Origin: Gigaspora margarita
Lineage: Eukaryota; Glomeromycota; Glomeromycetes; Diversisporales; Gigasporaceae
NCBI GenBank assembly: GCA_009809945.1
Contig: WTPW01000188.1
Coordinates: forward strand, 68,562 to 132,561
Reading direction: 5' to 3'
DNA length: 64,000 nucleotides
The notes under the pieces: model-generated
The model's input: the letters and a program-made list of their open reading frames with translations, nothing else
What the model was told of the DNA's origin: nothing
Database searches by the model: none
Shown: positions 1 to 11,290 of the stretch, in pieces
How the letters are laid out: each line of letters begins with the position of its first letter
How positions within the stretch are numbered: position 1 is the first letter of the stretch
Position numbers and translations under genes: made by a program

Positions 1-44
1 AAACTACATCTATCCTGAAAGTTTCATCAAAATATGAGTACTTT

Positions 45-145
45 TTAATATTTGACTTTTAATTTTTACGTTCAACGAATATATTTTGTTATTAAAATTT
101 TAATCTCTTCATTGAACGTAAATATTAAATTCCAATTAATAAAAA
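45..145. repeat. short foldback repeat, copy 1
   Basis: Two inverted arms (about 45-77 and 108-140) centred on TTTTTACGTTC and its complement face each other across an AT-rich loop. The same hairpin recurs at 477-579. It looks like a tiny MITE-type foldback. No target duplication is clear. Confidence 0.55.
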
Positions 146-180
146 TTTCTTCAATTTCATTGTAAATTTTAGGGTATACG

Positions 181-1045
181 TAGAGATGGGCACTTTTGCA
201 TGATTGCATGGCTGCATGCATTTGCATGAATGCTGCATGCTGCATGAAATTTTTTAAAATGCTGCATTTTGCCCATGAAAATTTTATATGCTACCCTCTT
301 TTGGTCAAAAAACTTAAAAACGTCTTTGACCCAAAAATAAGCTGCCCCACGATTGACAATAGCTGCTACATAGTAAAGTCCAAATTCTACTATGTAAATC
401 AATTATCATCGCTTAAGTAAACTTATTCGGAAGGGCAAAATACATGTATAATATAATTTTTAGCAAGATTGAAAAGATTTTATTATTTGACTTTTAATTT
501 TTACGTTCGACGAAAAAATTAAAATTTGTTAAAAAAATATATTCAATGAACGTAAAAATTAAAAGTTAAATAATAAAAGGTCATCCGATTTGTATGAAAA
601 TTTTGGAAAATATGTATTTTTATCTTCTAAACATATTTACTTAAGCACTTATAATCGATTTAGATAGTAAAATTTAGACTTTACTATGTAGCGACTACTT
701 GGAATCGCTAAAAACCCTCTTTCATTCTAAAATAAACTACCCCGATTTTTTGTGTAGCTTATTTTTGGATACATACAGTATATAAATTGTTTATTATAAA
801 TTCAATAGCCTCTTTTTCTGCTTTTAAATTGATACTTTACAAGATGATTTTTTTCTTTCTTTATTGTTATTTTGCATTAATAATGAATTTTTAGGATTAT
901 CTGTCACTATAAAAATTCTAAAATGAAATTAAAAAAGTTTGATAAAATATTTTTGTATAAATGCATGCTGTATTAATGCCTGCATGCTGCATGAATGCCG
1001 CATTTGCATGAAATTTTTTAAAATGCTGCATTTTGCCTATCTCTA
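181..1045. mobile_element. hAT-type non-autonomous DNA element with 8-bp target duplication
   Basis: The left end reads TAGAGATGGGCA and the right end is its near-complement (TGCCTATCTCTA). The identical 8-mer GGTATACG lies at 173-180 and 1046-1053. An 8-bp duplication and a YAGNGATG-like terminus are hallmarks of the hAT superfamily. Subterminal blocks rich in GCATGC/CTGCATG (198-276 and 960-1043) occur near both ends, as is common for hAT transposase binding regions. No transposase frame is present, so it is non-autonomous. A foldback repeat sits inside it at 477-579. Confidence 0.8.
477..579. repeat. short foldback repeat, copy 2, nested in the hAT-type element
   Basis: Arms 481-514 and 542-575 are 34-base inverted repeats with about three mismatches (core TTTTAATTTTTACGTTC). 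They match the hairpin at 45-145 but are better preserved. Confidence 0.6.
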
Positions 1046-1070
1046 GGTATACGTATTTTGATTTGATGAA

Positions 1071-1250
1071 TAAGTTTACTTAAGCGACTTTAATCGATTT
1101 GCTTAGTAAAATTTGGACTTTACTATATAGGAACTTTCATCGATCGTGTTAGTTTATTTTTGGGTCAAAGACGTTTTTGTATTTCTTGACCAAAAGAGAG
1201 AGGGTAGTTTATTTTTGGAGGTAGCTTATTTTTGGCAATATACAGTATTC
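1071..1250. repeat. dispersed repeat (also at 290-430 inverted and 633-780)
   Basis: The block from GAATAAGTTTACTTAAGCGA to GTAGCTTATTTTTGG occurs three times in the first 1.3 kb: here on the plus strand, partially at 633-780, and inverted at 290-430. All three share the GACTTTACTATGTAG-like core and the phrase TTTGGGTCAAAGACG or its complement. No coding potential is seen. Confidence 0.5.
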
Positions 1251-1252
1251 AA

Positions 1253-1425
1253 ACTCAAACTAGTTTGCAAACTTCAAACTCAAACCCAAATCAAACTCAA
1301 ATTTAATTAAAAAGTTTGCTTCAAATCAAACTCAAACTTTTTTTTTAATGGCAGTTTGAGTTTGGGTTTGATTTGAAATCAAATCAAACTCAAACTTGGC
1401 CTAAAGTTTGATTTGATCTGGGTTT
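1253..1425. repeat. CAAACTCAAA-rich degenerate repeat with inverted halves
   Basis: The motif CAAACTCAAA and its variants repeat about ten times. The right half (about 1356-1378 and 1408-1425) carries the complementary GTTTGAGTTTGGGTTTG form, so the block can fold back on itself. It abuts the truncated left edge of Ty3-type element 1. Confidence 0.5.
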
Positions 1426-4400
1426 GTAGGAACCCTACCCATGGATTATCTATCAGCCTAGATATAGAAGATGAAACCCTCCTAGCCCTTGTGTATGTGA
1501 AAACTGTGGATCCCCTGATCACTTCTTTGCTAATTGCCCTACCACTCGTTGTAACTGTTGTCAACAAGAAGGACATATTGCTGTCCATTGCCCCAACAAT
1601 TATCTAGATGAACCTCTTGTCACATTTGCAATGGAAATGACCATCTGTACTGAAACTGCCCTAAAAGTATTTGTCATACTTGTAGAATGACAGGCCATAT
1701 TGCTATCGATTGTCCTCTTGCAACCCTCAAGAAACAGAACTGAGTTTGTCAATGTGGATGTGATCCTGATGCCGTTGAAGGCAAAAGACTATATAATTAT
1801 AGTTCAAAACGTACTCATCACTGCTGCCACTACAAAAAGCCCAATAGACTAGATGACTTACGAGCCCTTAACAATCAGTTTGTTTGTTGTGGATGTTATT
1901 CTGACTACCATTATGAACTCGCCCTTGATGACCCTCAACACATCTATTATTATGACCAAGGAGAAGGATGTGGAACCCTTGTCCCATGCAAGATTTGTGA
2001 AGAAACAAGACCTACCTCTAGAATGTACAGTTTGGAAAGCCTCGAACAAGCCCTTTTGTTTTGTAATCTCAAACACCTTTATGCTTACAAAGCAGGACAA
2101 GATATTCTCTATAACCCTAACTATAACCTGTGGACCAAAATCAAACATTATACTGAGCCCAACTGTAGTGCTGGATCCCAATATGAAATGAAACAGACTC
2201 GCATTTATAGACTAGCCAAGATTTTCTTAGAAGGAAGTAACCAATATATAGCTGAAGCATTGGAACTTCAAGCAACTAATCAAATTTACCAACTATGGAG
2301 CCCAAAAGGAATATCTCTAATACTTCGTACTGAATATGGTCTTTTAGAAGATGATGAAGAAATTCAGCTACGACAAGCTCTTGAAATTTCTTTTGATACC
2401 AGCTATCCAGAATTTTGTAAAGAATCTGCTCTTGCTAACCTTAGAAGGAACTTCACAGACTCTGTTGACCTTTGCAAGGAATGCCTTCATATTAAACATC
2501 AAGAAGAATTAGATGAACATGATGGTACTGAGCTAATTGTAAACCTCCTCCACTATCCATATTTGAACCAGAACCAGAAATTGTACCAGAAGAACCTGTT
2601 GAGGAACCTACAAAAAATAGACCAAATATTATTACTATAGACGCTCTAGAAGAATTACAACAATGGATTACTCTGCAGAATCAGACCATTGAACAACTAC
2701 AAAAGTTCAAAAACTTGAAACCTTTAATCAATGACTACTTCAATTTATTCAACAAGATACCCAATACCAACAACAAATGACTAATACCCTTGCAACTCTT
2801 TTTACCAATACAAATTTTTAGATAATCCTAGACAGGATGACAAACTACCTATTGATTTAGACAATAGTATAGATAGACCCCTTGAACATTACTCCGTAGA
2901 TTTGGTACCTACCTCTGTATATAGTATAGACACCCTTATCCCTTATAAACAATATACCTTAACCCCTAGTACTTCATTAAATGTAGGCCCTCTTACCACA
3001 GACCAAGGACTTAGATTTAGACAATTACTTGAAAAATTTGCAGATATTTTTGCAACAGACATGAATGAATTAGGTTGAACTGACTTAGTTTCTTACCATA
3101 TCTTTACAGAAGAAGTACCCCCAATTCGCTCTAGACCATACTCTGTACCCCCAAATGAACAAACTTTCATCAAAGAGGAAATCCAAAAGATGATAAAACA
3201 CAAACTTATCTGATCCTCTGATAGTCCCTGGATTTCTCCAGTTGTCCTAGTGAAAAAGAAAAATGGTAAATTATGCTTTTGTATAGACTACTGAAAGCTT
3301 AACAATGTTACCAAAAAGGATGCATACCCTCTGCTCCGCATAGATAAAATATTGAATACCCTTGCTGGATCACATTGGTTTTCTACTTTGGATCTTGCAA
3401 GTGGATACTGACAAGTTGCCATGCACTCTCGAGACAAGAAAAGACTGCATTTGTAACCCGCTATGGAACCTACGAGTTTAATGTGATGCCTTTTGGACTT
3501 TGTAATGCCCCTGCTACATTTCAAAGATTTATGGACTGAGTATATGATGGGATTGCCTAGAAGTTTGTAGTAGTTTACTTAGATGAACTATCGTATATTC
3601 TCGAATATTCGATAACTACCTTAGACATTTAAATGAAGTATTTCAAAGAATTAAGAAAGCTGAATTACGCCTTAACATTGAAAATGTAATTTCTGGATAC
3701 AATGCTTACCTTTCTTAGTACACATCATCGCATCTAGTGGAATAGCCCCAGACTCCACAAAAATAGAAGCTATTCAAAAGATATAGCCACTATAAAATAT
3801 AACCCAACTTCGCTCATTCTTAGGACTAGCTAGATATTATAGACAATTTATCCAGAACTTCACTGCTATTGCTAAACTATTAAATCGATTATTACAAAAA
3901 GATGAACCCTACTGATAGATAGACTTATGTTTAACAAGAAGCCTTTATGAATTAAAAGATTGACTTACTGCTGCACCTATATTAGCCTACCCAGATTTTA
4001 GAAAGACATTTATTTTGCCTACCGATGCTTCTTACTATAGATTTGGTACCACTCTTAGCCAATTAGACCACAATCAAAAAGAACTTCCAATCGCTTATGC
4101 TAGTAAAAGCCTTCAAAAAGAAGAAGTAAACTATGGAGCAACAGAATTAGAATGTGCTGCTGTAGTTTGGGCTATTGAACACTTCCACAAATATTTAGGC
4201 GCTACTTCCTTTATATTAGTTACAGACCACTCTGCTTTAAAATAGCTATGCTCTGCTGAACCCAAAGGAAGGATTGGATGATGGATTCTTAAACTCCAAC
4301 TTTATAACTTTGAAATTCTCTACAAACCAGGCAGAATTCACTCTAATGTTAATGCTTTATCATGCCTACTGACACAGACAGATAAACTATCTAAATTATG

Positions 4401-4846
4401 AACTTAGACTGAAATATTCAACTTTATAACTATCTAAAATACCAGAAGAATTTACAGACTATCAAAAAAAAACAATTAATTAATCAGGCTAGATATTTTG
4501 AAATTAGATATAACCTCTTATATAAAAGAAACAGAAAAGATTCTGAACACCCTTTCCGAATTATTAAATAGACAGAAGTAGAACCGATCCTTTATATGAT
4601 GCATAAACATCCCACTACTGGACATTTGGGAACCGATGCTATGTACTATAAAATAGCTGAATGATATTATTGGAAACAAATGTACTGAGACATTCAAGAA
4701 TATGTAAAGACTTGTAAAACATGCCAGAAAAGACAAAAGAGAAGAAGAAAAGAACTCCTTCATCCAATTCAAATAGGACGTGCTTTTGAAAGAGTTGGAA
4801 TTAATCTTGTAGGACCTCTCACATTAACTGCCCAGAACAACCATTA
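1410..4846 (+). mobile_element. Ty3/Gypsy-type LTR retroelement fossil 1, left segment (5'-truncated)
   Basis: Recognisable parts in order: an array of CCHC zinc knuckles (about 1495-1740), a Cys-rich region of unknown role (to about 2640), reverse transcriptase (about 3000-3600), RNase H (about 3950-4380) and the N-terminal half of integrase (about 4480-4846). The gag and 5' LTR are absent. The frame is broken many times (several tens), so this is an old fossil. It is interrupted at 4846 by element 2 and resumes at 16363. The Ty3 assignment rests on similarity of its RT/RNase H/integrase order to element 2. Confidence 0.85.
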
Positions 4847-5355
4847 TGTTATAGAATAGGTCTCTGAATTCTAATCGCTAGAAGATTCTAAGTGTTCCTA
4901 TTACTTTATTGAATTATAGTTTTATAGTTTTATTGTTTTATTGTTTTATCATTTTATTGGTTTATTACTTTATTGAATTATAGTTTTATAGTTTTATTGT
5001 TTTATAGTTTTATTACTTTGCTTTATTGTTTTATTGTTTTATTACTTTATTGCTTTTCAAAAGATATATAAACCCTAGTTTTCTACCCTCCTGCACAATA
5101 GACTCAAATTCCCCTCTCCTCTCCTAATGTTTACAAATAAATATCCTCTCTATATCCTATCATATTATTATTAATAAAAATATATCTTATTCCAATAAAT
5201 ATTCTCTTGCTCTTTGATAAATATATACTGAACCACTCTAGTGAAGTAATATTCCACTTGCACACTGCTTCATATCTTTTCTGACCCTTACAAAATCCCT
5301 GTCGCTGTGTGTTGTATTGCAAGTACTATATTGAAGGCAATAGTCGCTTGTAACA
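4847..5355 (+). repeat. 5' LTR of element 2
   Basis: It begins TGTTATAGAATAGG and ends GCTTGTAACA. It contains a long stretch of TTTTATTG/TTTATTAC short repeats and a TATATAAACCC promoter-like box near 5068-5078. It matches 15789-16362, which is longer because of extra copies of the short repeat. By eye the two LTRs differ by roughly eight substitutions outside the repeat tract. Confidence 0.9.
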
Positions 5356-5358
5356 TTT

Positions 5359-5371
5359 TGGTGCCTTCTGG
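5359..5371 (+). other. primer-binding site of element 2
   Basis: TGGTGCCTTCTGG lies three bases after the LTR end, the expected place for pairing with a tRNA 3' end (CCA complement TGG). The minus-strand element 3 has the similar TGGTGCCAATTG at 26205-26216 beside its own LTR. The tRNA used was not identified. Confidence 0.65.
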
Positions 5372-5481
5372 CAAAAATCATTAAAAACAGCCGGACCACT
5401 TAGGACCCTTTTTCCCTCTATCTGCAAGGATATTTCTCTTGTCTCTTTTCTTCTCTTATTAAATTATTATTTTTGGTTTAC

Positions 5482-5615
5482 CTGTCGAATTGAAAAAGAT
5501 TCGTTCAGAAGGGCATACTTGAAGCCTCTTGCTTTTGTAGCACTGGTATTTTTCTGTCGAATTGAAAAAGATTCATTCAGAAGGGCATACTTGAAGCCTC
5601 TGCTTTTGTAGCACT
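5482..5615 (+). repeat. tandem duplication of about 70 bases in the leader of element 2
   Basis: Two copies start CTGTCGAATTGAAAAAGATT, one at 5482 and one at 5554, and both end TTTTGTAGCACT. They lie between the primer-binding site and gag. Confidence 0.8.
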
Positions 5616-5779
5616 TTGTTTGTTTAGTTATTTGTGTTAGTTATTTTCCTTTAGAATCAGATTAGAAACTTTCTTACCTTTTTAAAAATTTATAGTTATA
5701 TTAGTAATCAAATCTTTCTCTCCCTACTCCTCTTAAAGTTAAAAAAAAATCTAAATTGCCTACCTCTTAGACCTTTTAT

Positions 5780-8000
5780 ATGAGTAGAGCTTATCAAATT
5801 CATTTAGAACAAATTGAAGCTCACGATCTTCACTACCCTTCTCCTCTTGCCACTGAAGTTATACAAGTTACTGACCCTGATTTATCTTGTCACATTTGTT
5901 ACCCACCTGTGGGATATCATCAAGCCTTCCGTCACTTTTGGAACAAATACCGAACTACATATTTTGCCCATCGCTATACTCAACAAATGGTTGATGCCTA
6001 TTTTATTTTAACTCTTCCTCAAGATTACAATACTCTTAGAGCTGCCGCTAGGGATATTGTTTTTAGCTGTAGATACAACAATCCTCACCTTGACCCTTTA
6101 GCAGTTATTGCTGCTCTCCTCCGTGCCAATACTCATTTTACTCTTGCTCCCACTCTACCCTCTGACTTTGAAAGAAACATCTTTGACGTCCATCTTGAAA
6201 CCCCTGCTATTTCCACTCCAATACTTGGCTGAGTAATCGATAACCTTGATCATCTTTCTCCTATTACTCAAGGAACTGATGAAGAGTTAGATTATAGAAT
6301 TTCTCCTACTACTCGATCAATATATACTTTAGAACCAGAAGATCTAGTTAATTTTGCTGGACCTTCTCATACCTCTTCTCTCTTACCCTACGATAAAAAT
6401 ACTACCCAAGTCCAATTTCCTCCTCGCATTCCACTTCCCTCTTCACCTTTCTCTGAAATTCGTCTCGACCAACGTCTTACTCGACCTAATACTCCACCTC
6501 CTAATCCACTACCAAGATTTCTCCAAAATCTTAATCCTGTACAATATTTTTGATGAACTCCTCTACCAGTAACCACCCAATTACCTGTTGTAAATGAACT
6601 ATACCAAGCTAATACAACTCCTAATACTACTCCTCTAACCACACCACCTTTACATCGACAACTTTTTATTTCACAACCTGCTCTTACTGGTCACCATATA
6701 GTTGAAGCACTCCCAGTACCTACTTCTTAACCACATCTAACAAACGAACCTAATCCTCAAATCAATCAAGCACTCAACCCTATCCCTCTTAACCTACCTC
6801 TCCTTCAAACTGACAATTGAATCCACTTACCTCAAGTTGAAGTTATTGAACCTCGAATAGTTGGAGCTTATCCAGAAGAAGCTAAAGAAGAAATACGTTT
6901 AGAAGAAGTAAATTTACAAGAACAAGAAGAAAACCTCAACGAAGAATTAATTGAATCAGAAGAAGAAACATCAGAAAAAGAAGCATCAGAAGAAGAACCA
7001 GAAGACCTTAATCAAGAAGAATTAGCTGAAACTGAAGAAGAACCTGAAGAACCTGACCAAGAAGAACTCATATTTTCAGATTCAGAATCAGACGCTACTG
7101 TAGGAGACCCAGAACCTGAAGAAGCTATGGCCAACGATGCTTTAAATGCTGCTGCTGATGCCATGAATGCTCACGCCCAAGCTATGGGATGAGGCGGTGA
7201 AAAATCTCTGCTTAAAATTGATTTTTACCGTGGTGATGGAACCCAAAATCCTGTAACCTAAATAGAAAAATTCGAACGAGCTGCTAGAGCTAACCATTAG
7301 AGCCCTGCTCGCCAACTAGAACTTGCTTGTGCTTATATGAAGAACAATGCTCAAGAATGGCTTACTAGTCTCGAAGAGCCACCAACTGTTTTTCAAGATA
7401 ATGATCATGGGAATGATAATATTGTTAGTTTTACCCATATTTTCAAAGAAAAATTCAGTACTACTAAGCAGAAAGCCACTTGGCAAAAACAACTCTTTGA
7501 AATTAAACAAGGCACAGACACTGTTGATACCTATATTAGCCGCTTTAAATGACTCAGAGGACGAGTAGACCCAAGAGAAGTTTTCCCTGCTCCCATTATG
7601 ATTCAATTCTTTATCCAAGGATTACGCCCAGAATATGCTATGAATGTCCAAGCTGCTGAACCTGAAACTTTATATACTGCAATTGCTGAAGCACGCAAAT
7701 GGGAAACCAGATGAATAATTGCCTCTGACCATAATGCAAATGATACTAACAAAGCTATAGAGCGCCTTACTAAACAAATTGCTAAGCTCAGTATCAACCT
7801 TGCTAAAAAACAACCTGCCCCTACCCCGACTCCTGCCTATTACTCTGACCAAAATAAAGACTGACCCCAACAAGGAGCTACCAATACCACCTGTTATTAT
7901 TGTGGACAAAAAGGACATTTTATCCAGAATTGTCATGCCGATTCCAAGATAACAAAAGGGACAACCAGGGATACCAATCTTGAGGCTGAAGTAATAATTA
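5780..8000 (+). pseudogene. gag region of element 2 (fossil)
   Basis: The region opens with a frame of about 150 residues, then an acidic Glu-rich stretch (about 6880-7120). Next is a retrotransposon-gag-like segment (about 7200-7700, rich in KATWQKQLFEIKQGTDTVDTY-type helices). It ends with a CCHC knuckle CYYCGQKGHFIQNC at about 7891-7932. This order is typical of Ty3 gag. It is broken in several places. Confidence 0.75.
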
Positions 8001-8301
8001 CTCTTATAGAAATAACCAGTCCTATGATAGATCCAGATCTAGAAATCGAAGTAGATCCAGGAACTGAAACTATAATAATAACCGCTCAGGATATGATTGA
8101 TCCCGAAGCCAGAGTCAATCACGTGATAGATACAGAAATGACTGGAATTACTGATCCTCTGATCGATCCAGATCTAGAAATCGCTCTTCTACTCCTTATC
8201 CTCGCAATGTATATACCATCGATACTCCTAATGATTATACTTATGAGCAGTTTGAAACTTTTCTGGTAAATAAATCTATACGTACCGCTCTTGCTAGTTA
8301 C

Positions 8302-10003
8302 TTGACCCAGGAATCTAAATCAACTCAGATCCAGACCCCAATCTATACCACTCCTGTTAAATGTAATATCAAACTTCAAGGAAAACCTCACCATGCTGTA
8401 ATCGATAGTGGAGCTGCTATCAGCATGATCTCTCACCAAGTTGTAAAAGAACTTGGATTAAAAATTGAAGCCCCTTCTACCAGCTTTATAGTTTCTGCTG
8501 CTGGATCCTCTGTTTGCCCTCTTGGAATTATTAAAAATCTTCTAATAAAAATTGAAGGAACCACTATCCCTCTGGACGTAGAAATTATGAATGTTACCTC
8601 CTACTCATTGCTTTTAGGTAATGACTGGTCACAAAAAGTAGATGCAAGCCATAATTGGAAAAATAAAGCTTATACTCTTCGATGGAACAAGAAAAAGATT
8701 CATGTACCTACCTCCTATGAAAATAACCAACCCTTGCCTACCCAACCTACACTTACTGATGAAAAAGATTTGGAAAAATTTGAACAAGAGTATCTTAGTC
8801 CAAAAGAAGCCTATATGGCAGATACAGAACCAAATACCTGGACCACTATTATTCACAGACCCAGACCCAGTGCATCCTTCTCTAACCAAAAATGTGGATG
8901 TTGCTACTCCTACAATCATCTATATGCTGACTGCCCAACAATGAGTGTTACTGATGTCATCGCTATGGACACCTTGCTGCTCATTGCCCTAGGCAGGCCC
9001 CTAAATGTAATATCTGTAAGACCTGTTCTCAACCAGGACATTTATATAAGGACTGCCCAGAAAACCACTGCTACCAATGTGAACAATATGGACATATTGG
9101 AGCCATCTGTCCCCAAATGACCCAGAAATTAGAAAATCAAAGATTTGAATGTGGTTGTGACCCCCAGGCTGTAAATGCTCAATGCCTTCCTCATTATACT
9201 CGACTACAAACCAACCACTACTGTAAATGTAAGGTACTCAAAAAACCAGAAGAGATTAGACCTTTGGACCAAACAATGGTATGCAATGGATGTTGGATTG
9301 ATTTCCATCATAATTTAGATCGTGACCACTCCCGAAGCATTGAATTCTTCACCAATGGTGAAGGCAGAGGAACTTTAACCAAATGCAAACTCTGTAAAGA
9401 ACAAGGAATTAGATCCAAGATGATTAAACTCAATTCTAGTCAAGAGGATGTTCGATTTTGTGACCTTGAACACCTCTATGTTTACAAGGCTGCCAGGGAT
9501 ATTGAATCTAATCCTAATTACAACCTCTGGACCCGAGTACGTCATTATACAGAATATTTTAGGAATGCTGGACACAGCTACGACCTCAATCAAAGTCGAA
9601 TATTCTGTATAGCCCAGATCCAGATTGGTAAAAGCAATGAAGACCTTGCCCATGCTCTTGAACCTCAATATGATGATCAATCTAATCAAGGTTATACCTA
9701 TGATGAGGTAAATGTCATCATGAGAGCCACCCATGTAGAATTGACAGAAACAGAAGAACAAACATTACAACGAATTCTCGCTGAATCCTTTGATATGAGT
9801 CATTCTAACTTTGATAGAAGGAAAGCCATGGAAAACTTGCAAAGAAACTTTGCAGGAACTGCAGGCCTTTGTGAATCCTGTATCATGGTCAAAACAAATG
9901 ATGAACTCCAACAACATGAAAATTTGTGCAAGGAATACTATGAAGAAGCTCACCCTCTTCCAGATCCAGAAACAGAAATCCTTCCTTCACCTACCCTCTC
10001 TAT
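8302..10003 (+). pseudogene. protease and Cys-rich zinc-knuckle region of element 2 (fossil)
   Basis: A retropepsin-type segment contains VIDSGAAISMIS (from about 8398) followed by a LLLGNDW-like flap end. After it come further Cys/His clusters (about 8890-9110) of zinc-knuckle type. A region to about 10003 then carries CKCKVLKKP, CNGCW and CKLCKEQG pairs and a long helical tail. Element 1 has the counterpart at about 1495-2640. Zinc knuckles after protease, in addition to the usual one in gag, are not the standard Ty3 layout. Confidence 0.65.
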
Positions 10004-10011
10004 ACCTGAGG

Positions 10012-11282
10012 CAGTGATGGCAAATGACCTGGTCATTTGCCGATTTTCCTAATGACTCCAAATGACCTCAAAATGACTGGTCATTTTTGGTTATTCAAAT
10101 CTTAGGTCATTTGCAAATGACTCATGACCAAATGACCGTGGTCATTTGAGTCATTGGTCATTTCACATTATAGAATTGACATCCTATTGGTCATGAAAAC
10201 TTGTGTAATGCTTCTCTCATATAATCTTTAACTTGCACCCTGTTGATACTTTAATATCTCGTGAGTCACATGCAATGATTTTTATTGCACAATATACATT
10301 AATTAATTTTAAAAAATTGAAGTTTTTATTTTAAAAAATAAATAAATTAAATAAAATAAAAAAATCTAATTTATATCATAAATTGCATTCGATATATACG
10401 TTATAAACGGGAGCGAAACTTAAGTGGATTCTGAATTTTTATATAAAACCCATTTGTCGGATTGATTTTACCATATGTATCAGGTGCACCCGTACCCTAA
10501 CCCTAATTTTTGAATCCACTTGAATTCCGTTTCCCCTCAACTGCGGCAAACGACAATTGAATCAACAATACCAGAATACAGTCCAACAACACATAATCGA
10601 CAAGATCTTACAGCCAGCATCAATGACATAGTGACAAGACCTGACCACTAGCACCAACAACACGATCTAATCGCCTGTACCAATGAAGACGCTCCAGCGG
10701 CAACCAAATGCAACTTAATCAATGACCTATAAAGAACAAAATACAANAGCACCAACNANAGCTTAATCACCCACCTAATCAGTACTAACGATGACCTNCT
10801 CGANGGCTCCAAGGANNACTAATCAACAANATCAGTTTAATCAGNGACAGAACAAAACAAAATACAATAGCAGCTAAACAACGTCCTAATCACTACAGTA
10901 GTACTAACGTGACTTCTACTCAGTGGTACTAGCGATGACTAAACAATAAATGATCAGGACTTAATAAAAAATGAAATACAGCAGTGCGACTACAACTTAA
11001 TTACTTACCAACAAAAACTTGAACTTCAACAACAACCTAATCAACTTCCATAACGACATAGCGGTAATATCAGCACCTACGAATGACGCGACTGCTATAG
11101 TTATAAAAGAAAAAAAAATTAAAAAAAATAAATCTGATCTATGTGATGCACATTCTGATTGGTCGGCCGCATCACGGGATTTCAAATGACCATAACAGGT
11201 CATCTGGTTTTTGAAATGACCCAATGACTGGTCACTAGTCATTTGAGTCATTTGGGTCATTTCAAGTCATTTGCCATTACTG
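10012..11282. mobile_element. hAT-type non-autonomous element inserted in element 2
   Basis: The ends are CAGTGATGGCAAATGAC and its near-complement (GTCATTTGCCATTACTG). The 8-mer ACCTGAGG flanks it at 10004-10011 and 11283-11290. Both subterminal regions are packed with GGTCATTT/AAATGACC motifs. The interior has degenerate repeats (10560-11060) with nine ambiguous bases between 10747 and 10845. It also holds a smaller palindrome at 10409-10536. No transposase is visible. Confidence 0.85.
10409..10536. repeat. small palindromic element with telomere-like core
   Basis: Arms GGGAGCGAAACTTAAGTGGA (from 10409) and the complementary TCCACTTGAATTCCGTTTCC (to 10535) enclose TACCCTAACCCTAATTTT. The same arm family (GGAATGGAATTTAAGTG) bounds the telomeric array at 58478-58980. 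Confidence 0.6.
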
Positions 11283-11290
11283 ACCTGAGG

